Shown: positions 24,859 to 34,640 of the stretch, piece by piece
Numbering within the stretch: position 1 is the stretch's first letter
Layout of the letters: every line of letters begins with the position of its first letter
DNA from: Amyelois transitella
Lineage: Eukaryota; Arthropoda; Insecta; Lepidoptera; Pyralidae
Assembly: GCF_032362555.1 (NCBI RefSeq)
Contig: NC_083515.1
Location: forward strand, 5,243,001-5,307,000
Reading direction: 5' to 3'
DNA length: 64,000 nucleotides
Notes under the pieces: model-generated
The model's input: the letters and a program-made list of their open reading frames with translations, nothing else
Told to the model about the DNA's origin: nothing
The model's database searches: none
Program-made: the position numbers and the translations under genes

Positions 24859-25161
24859 TTAATAGTCTAACACATACAAAGGAATGGATCCATCGATCGT
24901 TATATTAAGTAATAAAATGTTTTTTAATGTCAATAGTCCTTTCGGGACTATTGGCTGCCTTGCTCGTATGGGATAAAAAAAATTGTATCGCTTGTATTCA
25001 AGAAACCCACAAAATACGAGATCCAAATCGTGTTGTCTCAATAAATATGTGAAAGCACGATTTGGAGTCTCGAGTGAAATTGCACATTTGCTTCTCACCC
25101 TTGATGTTAAGTGAGGTGGAAAAAAATATAGCGCGGACTCCCTCGTAGCCTGTTTTTCCAA
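24859..25161 (-). other. Unassigned open frame, possible repeat-derived sequence
   Basis: 100 codons starting MEKQATRESALYFFPPHLTS. The underlying DNA contains CACGATTTGGAGTCTCGAGT, and part of its complement recurs nearby as AAATCGTG. I see no intron signals and no family match. It could be a fragment of a dispersed element; coding status is doubtful. Confidence 0.2.
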
Positions 25162-25484
25162 CGGAACAACGAACTTTTGCTTATTTCCAAATAATACTAA
25201 CCTTCATGGGAATTCTTTAGAAGTAGGTAGGTATCAATAGGTTTATGACATTTTTGCCAAAATATTTCTATTTTAATTTAACCAATTATAAGACTGGAAT
25301 AAACTGGTAAAACTGTATGTTTTGTTAAAATTTCATGGTAATTTCAATGTACATATCACTGGAAACATAAAACTTTCCTTAGAAAAATATTCAACGAACG
25401 TCGAACAGCGTGTATATTAGGTACATTGAAAACAGTTCAACTCTTGAAGGAAAACCATTAAGGCTGTTCATAGCTTATTTAAAA

Positions 25485-25625
25485 CATACATACATATATA
25501 GGTACATCTATATGTGTATAGTCACGTCTTTATCCTTTGCGGGGAAGACAGAGCCAACAGTCTTGAAGAGACTGATAAGCCACGTTCAGCTGTTTGGCTT
25601 TATGATAGAATTAAGATTTAAAAAT
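25485..25625 (-). repeat. Family A copy
   Basis: Plus strand: ATAGTCACGTCTTTATCCTT, GACAGAGCCAACAGTCTTGA, GCCACGTTCAGCTGTTTGGC, AGAATTAAGATTT. The 5' half in sense is absent. Confidence 0.75.
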
Positions 25626-27319
25626 TTATACTTATTTTAACTTTTTTGCTCAAAACAAAATGTACGTTAAATGGATATAAGGTATCTCGACCAGTCAATA
25701 TTACTGACGTTATGTATGGGCATCGTAAATACTGAAATGTAATGTCCGGGATTTTGACATACCCCGAACAGCATGTATGATCATTACCTACCTACATTAG
25801 ATAACTCAATGTCAATTCTAAAAGTAGGTTCAAGTAATGGAGTGCAATATTGCTGGTGCTTAACGAAAGAAAAAAATATCCTTAAGAAAAGTGATATTTA
25901 AAATATTGGCATTAAATAAACTGCTTGCATACAACTGCTATAATTTTTAATCATAGAAAAATCTTTAGGGCCTAAAATGAAAACGTAGAAGGTGCATTAT
26001 TTAGTAGTTTTTAAATAATCAATCGATCAATAATATTGATTGAATATTAAACATGCTGATCAATGTTTATATTATATATTTTTTTATAATTCTCTTTGAT
26101 AATTTGGTTGCTCGAGCGAGATTTTTTTTTATATAGTCAGGATATGTTCGGTTTGTTAATGAAATACTGAATACTGATATATAATAGTTTGATTATAGTG
26201 AAATTTTTGTTAATATATTCTTTGGCTTTTTCGTCAACAGATTAGTATTATTTTTTTCTTCCATTCAATATTTTTCATTTATTTCTCTGGATTAACTAAT
26301 ATGGTCAATATAAGTTAAATATAAAGACTGCTATGATATGAGTGCTTTCACACTAAGCTGTATGTAAGTGAGGCGTAAATGAGTAGGTACCTACATATAG
26401 TTGATTGCCATGAAATATCTGAACTACAACAACATTTTATCGATTGAAATAATAACAAAACATTAATTCCACAAAAATTTCAAAGGCTGTTTTCTCAAAA
26501 CCTACTAAAATATAACAAGATACACATTTACCTTGGCTATTTATTAGTTTTAGTAATAGTGCACCATTCTAAAAAGAAATACTTCAAAATATTGTCTATG
26601 CTACTAACAAATGGGACGATTTTGTCCCTGTTGTCCTATTGGGTAAGTGAAACTTACAAAATCATCTCAGTTAATCTTACAAATATTATCTTCATCTGAT
26701 ATAATTTTGTTTAACAGTTTTATACATTTCATCTCCTTTGTCAGTTTATCCCATTTATTTGGCTTTAATGACATTTTACCACCCATAATATCATAACAAA
26801 CTAAACTCAAACAAGGATCTTAATCCTCGCGTATAATATACAATTCAGTCATACTGATAAAGAAAATGAAAATTTAGAGATCGCTTAAAACTTATGACTT
26901 ATTTCACAACTATATTTTGCTTTTCCTTCTTGTTACATTTTTTTTTTACAAAATGAAATATTTATTTCATTATAAAAAATTTGATTTCAATCATGAAGAT
27001 TAATAGATTCTCACTAGTCTCATGCCTCTGTTTAAGAGGCTTTCGTCTATCAATATTTCTGCAATAAACTAACAAAGAGTGAAATAAAGCTAGAACTCTA
27101 ACGCAGCAAGTAAATAAATTTCTCCATAAGTTCTCACTCTACATACAATACATAAAATATTTAATGTCTTATACAGAAAAAACAATTTAAAATGACAAAA
27201 CAATTGCTGCATATGAGTGAGAAGTTCAGCGAGCTTTAACAAAAAGTGCCAATTCATTCAGAGTAATCAACACATACTAGACAAGTTCTCTAAACCATCA
27301 ATCTAAATAAGTTTATAAT

Positions 27320-30300
27320 TTATCTGTCTTCAGATGTTTCCAGGAACTGTGCATAAACATCCCTAGTGCATTCTCCTTTTTCGTTGAATTTATACTTGTA
27401 GTAAGAACCATCAGCACAGATAACTGAAACAAAGAATTGTAAATGTGATCACATACATATGGTCAAGAATCACAAGTTTGGAAGCCTTTCCCTTAGTTGC
27501 CTTTCACTTATATTTATATGTTATAGGTATAATGCTGTCGTATAATGAATTTTAAATTTCGTAACTTATTTGCAGGCAAACTCATGCCTTGAGTTCATTC
27601 AAATGTCGAAAATTTTTTTTAGTGAACCGATTTTGATGGAACTGATGGAACTTTTTCTGAGTTAAAACAATGCAACTGGTGAAAATTTGAAGTAAATCTG
27701 TTCAGTACTTTCGGAGATAATCGTGATCATACATACAGACAAACAGACAAGAAATTAAAAAAAAATATTTTTGCTTTCTATTATTCATTCTAAGTGTCCC
27801 TCTATCCATTTCAGCCAAAAATACTCAATGTACAGACAAAATATTTTTACTATTTTATTATATGTATAGATATGTGTAGATATTAATTAGGGTTTTATGC
27901 TTCACTTCACACACTGCACTAATTATTATATAATATCTATATATTATATGTATGTAGTCTAATTTCGACACCACCGCAACGACCTCGATGGTCCAGTGGT
28001 TAGCGCGTGAGACTGTCAACTTGGCGGACCGAGTTCGAGTCCTAACAAAAACAAGATATTATTTTTTATTAAAAAATTTTTTTTTTGTGTTTGAGTATTT
28101 TATTTAAAAAAAACTGAAAATCAAAATACTACATATAATTAAACGGTAAAAATATTTTGTCTGTAAGTACATAAGACTTAGAGCGAAATAAAACGCGAAG
28201 CTCAAGACCGAGCGGGATGGCGACGCACTGTGGATGCCCTCTGCCCCAGCTAGGGGACATAGGACCTTAAGTCAAGTACATTTAATATTTTGACTGAAAC
28301 AACGAGATTTTTTTTTACATTTTTTGTCTGTCTATCTGTATCTCACTGTATGATTAAGATTCAACTCGAACTTTACGCGGACGAAGTCGCGGGCAACAGA
28401 TAGTTTTATTATAAGATCAAAAACAACAGCTTTTCGAGATAAGGTAGATGCCCTTGCGCTTTATTTGGCCCTTCTTGGCAGGGACTGTGCCTCCTGATGC
28501 AGCTTATTAATGAAAAAAAAAATTTGTGATATCCAAGCAACACATTTCAAAGTGAACTTACCAATAATGGAACTTTTATCAACACCAAACGCACAGATGC
28601 AAGGTGGTCCGTTTGGAATAGTGAACTTGCAGAAGCTCCAGTTACTAGAGAAGTACTTTGGTAAAAAATTTACGGTTGCCAAGGTTGACTGCTTGTTCAA
28701 TTTTTCATCTTCGAGGCTAAACACATGCACAGTGCCATGATCGGATGTAACACAAAGATTGGTGCTTGTGTGATTGAAGTTTATGCAGTAGATAGTTGCC
28801 TGCAATGCAGAAAAAATATAATTGACATTTTATTGTTTTAATTTAAACTCACCTTTTGCTTGATAGGAGTTTTAAGGCACACCTTGTTGTAAGTTGCTAT
28901 AAGTTAATTATTATTAATATTAAAAGTGATATTTCAATAATTTAAAACTGGTAAGGTATAACAATTATTATTTTTCAAAGTGATACTGTTTTCAACCTTT
29001 AAATTGTAAGATCATATTATCTTTTCCAAAATTAAAAAAGTAAAAGCTTATCCAACTGTTCTATGCTCTCATTTAAGCAGTCAAATTTACAGTCTGTTAA
29101 TTTGAACTAGATATAAATATGACAAATACAAACAAAATAAGTGGGTAAAATATTAATATAAATAAATTGTAACAAAATAATAAAATATTGATGAACCTAA
29201 ATGCCAATGGCATTGCCTTGAAACAGTATACAGAGTTATTTTCTTAGAATTAGCAAATTTTAAGCAAAAAATGTTTACATTAAAATATTTTTTTTTTACC
29301 TGATGTGCACCCCGCCTCAGTTCAGCTAGTTTTTGTCCAGTAACTGTATCAAACACCCTTATAAGTGTCCCTTTAGTTGATGCTGTGGCAAGTCTAGTTC
29401 CACCAACATTCAGTGCTAGGCAACTGAGTGGGGCTTCATGGGCAGTTATCAGATGACCCTCTGGTGCCGAGCTGGTACTCGCATGACTATTCAGTTCCAC
29501 CAACTATAATAAAATTAATTATCATACTCATAAACCTAATGATTCATTATAAATTTTCACTTTCACTAAAAAGAAGTATTTTTACTGTAGTAAGTAATTA
29601 CTGTAGTAAGTAAGCAGTTAAAACAAGTACAGTGTAAACTCTATATAACGACACTGAAGGGACTTAGCATTTTATGGCGTTATAGAGAGTGGTCGTTAAA
29701 TGGAGAGGAAAAAAAAATCAGAATTAGAAAAAGAAAAAGTTTATTTCAGTCTAGTGTTAGTAGTTATGTGCATAAAAAGAATCGATTTTCTTTTACTAGC
29801 CATGTTTACAGTTTTAAAGTTTGTGAGCAACTAAGAATATGATAACGTTGTAGTCCATGACTCCTACTTATTAGTCATGGTCTACATGTGCAAGCAATCC
29901 CAATTTGTAAACAAAAGAATGAATTTCTTAAAAAGCTCCGTATGAATGATGCCGACAATCGAGTTGTTAGGCTAGGATAATAAAGCGACAAAAAAACTTA
30001 CACAGGTGCACAGTTTTTACTAATTTTAGCAACTTAAAAGTTACTTTTTATTACTCAATTGTGTCGTTATATAGAGTGGGTGTAATGCTATGTAGAGTGT
30101 ATCATTGTATGGAATACAAGCTAAACCAACCAAAGCCAATTGATTTCAACGCTTTAGAGAGTTTGTTGTTAAATCGAGTGACGTTACATGGAGTTTACAC
30201 TGTATATGAAAATTGTGAATTGACTTGTTAAATATTAATTAAAAGCAGTTGCCTTGTTTCTCTTTAATTTTTATCATTAAGAAGTTTAATTATACAACAA

Positions 30301-31031
30301 CACTTTCAATTAAAATACTCATCAACTTTACCTGCACATGTCCTGTCTTCCTGCTAGGATATGCTAATAATGCATTATTGCTATTGGGACAAACAACACA
30401 AAGTCCGCGCGGATTTGTGCTGGTTTCAAACACATTCAGTAACTGCGGTTGTGCAGTAAATGTGTAAACTTTAATCAGGTTTTCTACAAAAGTAAATATT
30501 ATTAATGAATTTTCTTCTACCAATAAAGCAATAGAATGTCAACGTTTGAGTTAAATCATAACTTGTAGTAGGTAATCAATCTTTACTTACCCAAAACAAC
30601 CACAATTCTATCTCTTCTAAGTTTCACAGCTTTCACATGACTGTTGAAATCAAGTGAAATAGCGGAATCCTTTTTTAAATCATCCCATATTATGACCCTA
30701 TTTGGTGGATATACTGGGGTTTTTCCACCACCAACGAGGGCCATGTAATTACATCGAAAAAGCATTTCTACATAAGATAATCCTCCCTCAGCGAAATTTT
30801 GGCGTTCTTTTTCCTTAAGTGGGTCACTATTAAACACTCTAAATCCATTCTCCGTTCCGCACGCAAAGCAGCCTAAAAATTGTTGCGATGTAGTGAATAG
30901 ATAGCAGTAAATAATTTTAACGAAAGTAAAACAAAACAATGCACCTTCACCTTGCACTACTTACCCTGATCCTGGTTAAAACCGACATATAATAAACCAT
31001 TTCCGAAATTGTTCTCTTCTGATAAATCCAT
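27320..31031 (-). CDS. WDR45B: WD-repeat phosphoinositide-binding protein WDR45B/WIPI3, complete, 6 exons
   Basis: PROPPIN family beta-propeller that binds PI3P (and PI(3,5)P2) on nascent autophagosomes. CDS exons on the minus strand: 31031-30965, 30872-30591, 30483-30332, 29503-29300, 28799-28562, 27423-27320. All junctions are GT-AG and the frame closes at 348 codons (human WDR45B 344). Blocks: [105 protein letters not shown] and [14 protein letters not shown]. The lipid-binding L/FRRG motif is LRRG at about residues 229-232. The tail [17 protein letters not shown] favours WDR45B over WDR45. Intron 3 holds a Tigger-like MITE; intron 5 holds SINE and LINE pieces. Confidence 0.96.
27590..27765 (+). 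repeat. Interspersed repeat fragment (WDR45B intron 5)
   Basis: Reads AGTGAACCGATTTTGATGGA, then GTAAATCTGTTCAGTACTTT, then (ACAGACAA)n. This is the style of the 3' region of common lepidopteran dispersed repeats such as that at 19852-20570. Confidence 0.5.
27832..28164. mobile_element. 333 bp inverted-repeat element containing a tRNA-like sequence
   Basis: Arms 27832-27864 and 28132-28164 form 33 bp terminal inverted repeats (30 of 33 matching), outermost sequence ACAGACAAAATATTTTTAC. The interior carries a tRNA-like stretch on the plus strand: A-box-like TGGTCCAGTGG at 27989-27999 and B-box-like GAGTTCGAGTCC at 28031-28042. A related terminus (ACAGACAAAATATTTTACTG) is at about 62153. It could be a MITE that captured a SINE/tRNA head, or a coincidental nesting. 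It lies inside WDR45B intron 5. Confidence 0.5.
28170..28276 (+). mobile_element. RTE-like LINE 3' end fragment
   Basis: Encodes the tail [20 protein letters not shown] followed by PS and a stop, then GGACATAGGACCTTAAGTCA. It is nearly identical to the end of the fragment at 47479-48036, so the family is fairly young. It sits in WDR45B intron 5, directly after the inverted-repeat element. Confidence 0.75.
28315..28405 (-). repeat. Lepidopteran dispersed repeat head, antisense
   Basis: Plus strand TTTACGCGGACGAAGTCGCG then GGCAACAGATAGT is the reverse complement of the CGCGACTTCGTCCGCG motif. The copy is 5'-only or truncated. Confidence 0.6.
29630..30202. mobile_element. Tigger/pogo-like MITE, 573 bp (WDR45B intron 3)
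   Basis: Left end CAGTGTAAACTCTATATAAC and right end (reverse complement) CAGTGTAAACTCCATGTAAC form terminal inverted repeats flanked on both sides by TA, the Tc1/mariner target duplication. Internal GTCGTTAAATGGAGAGG and GTGTCGTTATATAGAGTG echo the ends. There is no transposase frame, so it is non-autonomous. The CAGT...CTCTATATAACG terminus is characteristic of pogo/Tigger relatives. Confidence 0.8.
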
Positions 31032-32553
31032 GCTTAAAAATTTTTGCTTGAAAATTATGAAACAAACATGTATACACTAGAAAACAATTTTATCAAATTA
31101 TTTTTACTTCACCATCGTCGCACGAACTTGCGGCAACTTGACAATTTGATTTGTTTGACATTTTGACTGACACAATGTCTAATGACTAATGTAATATTAT
31201 CTTCACAGATTTCATTCAACATTCTATCAAGAACAAAAAACTAAAAATATTTTTTTTTATTTCTCTACGGTACGGTTTTTAGTACTTAATAGAGGTAAAC
31301 AATCTTGATACAATATTATAACTATGATATTTTAAAAATAATGTTGTGTTTATTGTTACTGTCATACTTGTGTATAAAGTTAAAACACAATGTATTTCGT
31401 TTTGCGTTATTATTACATGAGTACCTACGTAATTTTATCGAATAATACATTTCCGAATATGTAATTTATTTTGTAATTGTAATTTAATATTATTGTTAAT
31501 CGCAAAACTAACTCAAATGGAAATGTGTTTCTTCATTTTGTTTGTTCTTCTCATGAAACAAATAATATATAGTATAGCTTTTTTTTGTGCCTGAGGAACA
31601 TCGAAGGACCGACCGACTTAGGGTCGGTCGCAGACACGACGGTTATAATGATCGAACAAAGCCATGACAACATGCAGTGCAGACGACTAGTGAGTGAGTC
31701 ACTAGTAGTAGTATTGACGATTGCTTACGACATGGTAACGACCGATCGACGATGGACGTTGCTGTCACTGACGTGTATGGATACCATTATACAAAATGTA
31801 TGAAACAATATAATTTTTCACTGATACTGAACGTCGGCCGAACGACCTTTAATCGGTATATAAAATGCATACATACATATAGTCACGTCTATATCCCTTG
31901 CGGGCTAGACAGAGCCAACAGTCTTGAAAAGACTGATAGGCCACGTTCAGCTATTTGGCTTTTAGATAGAATTAAGATTCAAATAGTGATAGGTTGCCAG
32001 CCCATCGCTTAAAAGAAGAATCCCAAGTTTATAAGCCTATCCCTTAGTCGCCTTTTACGACATCCATGGGAACGAGATGGAGTGGTCCTATTCCTTTTCT
32101 TATATTAGTGCCGAGAACCACACAGTACCTATATAAAATGCTTGCCTTTAATCGGTATTTTAAAGGCTTCCTTTTAATCGGTGTTTAAGAATTGCCAAAA
32201 ACAAGAGCTAAAATTTTTACCAACTAGGTAAAATGTGTAAAATTTATCTCAAGAATTTATAGAAATTTGAGTCTTTAAAAAAGTGCCAGATTAAGCGCTG
32301 AAACGCAAAAATATACAGGTTAATTTTTCCCTTGATTTTATTAAAAATATTTCTTGGCTAATCTGCCTTCTAGTCAAACTTAATTGAAGCTTTTTGCATT
32401 AGAGGCAGTTGGCAACACTAGAGTTAAGGTTGGCGTTGCGGCTTTTTTTAGGTTTATTATTCGATTCGTAGGTTCACTTCATTCATTTGTGTTTTTGTTA
32501 ATAATGCAAGTTTTATAATTTTTACAAACTCTAATCGTTTGTATCCAGTAAGA
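31032..32553. other. Head-to-head intergenic region WDR45B/NBN
   Basis: Holds the two promoters. Hairpin-rich DNA at 31605-31710 (stems CGACCGAC and CTAGTGA), then a complete family A insertion at 31869-32129. No coding sequence recognised. Confidence 0.6.
31869..32129 (-). mobile_element. Family A retroposon, full-length with 12 bp target-site duplication
   Basis: 261 bp element bounded by perfect TATATAAAATGC repeats at 31857-31868 and 32130-32141. The plus strand begins ATACATACATATAGTCACGT and ends CGAGAACCACACAGTACC. Sense is therefore minus: 5' end GGTACTGTGTGGTTCTCGG, 3' end (TATG)n tail. Confidence 0.9.
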
Positions 32554-34470
32554 ATGTGGTATTTAACATCTGATAATGATTCAAGGGTTATATATGTATT
32601 GCCTTTTAAACAAATAATTATAGGTAGAAGTGTGGATGGTCAGATGTGCAATTTTGCGATTCCTGATGATGCATCGATTAGTAGAAAGCATGCTACACTA
32701 GATAATGGAGGAAATCATCTGATACTTCACGATTTGGGATCAAGATATGGTACGTTTGTCAATAATTCTACCAGTAAAATAGACAGTAACGTGCCCATAC
32801 AACTGAAAGCGAAAGACGTTATCAAACTTGGAAAATTAAACAGCTTATGGACTGTTAAATCAGCAAATCTCGTTACTTGCACGTCTACATTAAAAGGAGA
32901 AAGTCTACAAAACCTAAAGTCATGCTTGAATAAGATTGGTGGAATATTAAAAAATGAATGGGATGATTTTTGTTATTATCTCACCATGCCAGCTATAACC
33001 TTGACTATCAAAGTTGTTTTGGCGCTTGTACAGGGATCGCACATAGTCACGACAGAATTTTGGAGCCATTGCATAGCAGCTGTAGATGCAAATCAACCTT
33101 TACCAGATCCTAAAAACTACACCCCCAATATTGTTGAATCTACTCTCAATAAAGAAATAGTGTCATTTAATCCTGATATACGAAGACGATCTTTATTTAG
33201 CAATAAAAAAATAGTTTTCTTTTCAAAAAAGCAATTTGAAATGTATAAATCAGTGCTTACTAAAAGCTGTGGTACTCCTATGCTATTGAGTGAATGTAAA
33301 ATGACTAAGTCCATGTTATGTGAGCAGGATGTGATTGTAATTCAGTATAACATCACTAATACTGAATCACAAATAGTGGCAAACCAAGTTAATGAAATTG
33401 TTAATTATTTGAAGAATAATAACAAGAGAGTGATTGCTGATGCAGAAATAGGCCTGGCTGTTTTGTTTTGCAACACTGAAAAATACTGTAATCCTAATTT
33501 TAATTTTACCTCTGAAGTTATGAAACAAACTCCCAAACAAGAAAAAATGCCGACAAATGTTTTGGTCCAAGAGTCACAAGAAACTCACTGTGTGTCTAAA
33601 AAAGAAAATGTTGTCATAAATGAAAGCCTTACATCAGAAAATGTAGATGAAAACAATACATCTAACAATTTATTCAAAAGAAAGCACAGTAATGATGTTA
33701 CCGAAAATGCTCATAAGAAATTTGCTTCAGAGCAAGGATCACTGCTTAACAATAAGAATAATAAAAGGAAAAATGAAGATATTAATGATGAGCAACCAAA
33801 CAAGAAGATGACAGGGGCTTCCCAAATTGATGATGAAATCTTTAATTTTATTAGCCCCTCTACAAATAAGACTGTCAATCGAGATAATGGAGTAGGAAAG
33901 AAATTAAATCTAATGAAGCCACAGAAAAGAAAGCAAGATGCCGAACCTGGTGAAGATGATGAAGACAATATATTTAATTTTGTTCATGATAAAACAAAAT
34001 CCAATGAAGATTCAACTAACAATATCTTTAACATGAAAAAAAAATCTCGTATGGAGATCAATGATGAAATTGCTGAGGAAGAATCCATAGTAATTAAAAA
34101 AGAAGTTGAGGAAAAGATTGATATTTCTGCATTAAGAGGCCGTAGGTTGGAAGAATTAATGAAGTTGAATTTGGAATTAAATGGCAATCCTGTTCACAAA
34201 ATAAAAAAAGAGCAAGATGATGATTTGGACAGTAGAATGAATAAGTTGGATTTGGGCACTACAATAGTAATCATTAATAATGACTTGATTGTTAAAAAGG
34301 AGCCCTTGTTGATTGAATCTGAAAGAAATACTGCAGGAAAGAATTTTAAGAAATTTAAGAAAGTATGGCCTTTGAAAATGCAAGTGTCTGTTATTTCAAC
34401 ATCTAAATCAGATGATCACATAAATCAACAAATCTCTGGAAGAGATGAATCATGTTCTCAGGTGTACTGA
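32554..34470 (+). CDS. NBN: Nibrin (NBS1), MRE11-RAD50-NBS1 complex subunit, single exon
   Basis: Double-strand-break sensor and repair scaffold in the nucleus. 638 codons from the ATG at 32554; an in-frame TTG at 32539 is upstream. The FHA domain (about 20-95) has GRSVDGQ, SISRKHATL and LGSRYGTFVNN. Tandem BRCT-like regions follow (about 105-310), with SLQNLKSCLNKIGGIL and the family block AEIGLAVLFCNTEKYCNPNF. The middle is low-complexity and lysine/asparagine-rich. The conserved MRE11-binding block is NFKKFKKV at about 597-604. The tail after it is only 34 residues and lacks the acidic/aromatic ATM-binding motif of vertebrate nibrin. An intron after TCTCAG (gtgtac) with another 3' exon is possible, but I found none. 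AATAAA is at 34563. Confidence 0.93.
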   Translation: MWYLTSDNDSRVIYVLPFKQIIIGRSVDGQMCNFAIPDDASISRKHATLDNGGNHLILHDLGSRYGTFVNNSTSKIDSNVPIQLKAKDVIKLGKLNSLWTVKSANLVTCTSTLKGESLQNLKSCLNKIGGILKNEWDDFCYYLTMPAITLTIKVVLALVQGSHIVTTEFWSHCIAAVDANQPLPDPKNYTPNIVESTLNKEIVSFNPDIRRRSLFSNKKIVFFSKKQFEMYKSVLTKSCGTPMLLSECKMTKSMLCEQDVIVIQYNITNTESQIVANQVNEIVNYLKNNNKRVIADAEIGLAVLFCNTEKYCNPNFNFTSEVMKQTPKQEKMPTNVLVQESQETHCVSKKENVVINESLTSENVDENNTSNNLFKRKHSNDVTENAHKKFASEQGSLLNNKNNKRKNEDINDEQPNKKMTGASQIDDEIFNFISPSTNKTVNRDNGVGKKLNLMKPQKRKQDAEPGEDDEDNIFNFVHDKTKSNEDSTNNIFNMKKKSRMEINDEIAEEESIVIKKEVEEKIDISALRGRRLEELMKLNLELNGNPVHKIKKEQDDDLDSRMNKLDLGTTIVIINNDLIVKKEPLLIESERNTAGKNFKKFKKVWPLKMQVSVISTSKSDDHINQQISGRDESCSQVY

Positions 34471-34640
34471 ATAAATATGTTCATGTTAATATCACACTCA
34501 ACAAATTGAATACAATTAGGTGTAATTGCCAGTATACTTTCAAAACTACATTTCATGTTATGAATAAAATAAAGATTATCTTACATAATAGATATTTTTT
34601 TATTGAAATCAGAAACACATTTTTTAATTATATCACATAG

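Larger units (their letters stand above)
24238..27319. other. Intergenic, tail-to-tail between GUF1 and WDR45B
   Basis: AT-rich. It holds two family A copies, a perfect hairpin at 24931-24953, and a 100-codon minus-strand open frame (25161-24859) of repeat-like character. No host gene recognised. Confidence 0.6.

Noticed and set aside
27985-28045. Functional tRNA gene
   Set aside because: Box-like motifs are present, but no 7 bp acceptor stem closes and the sequence sits inside an inverted-repeat element; a tRNA-derived relic is likelier.
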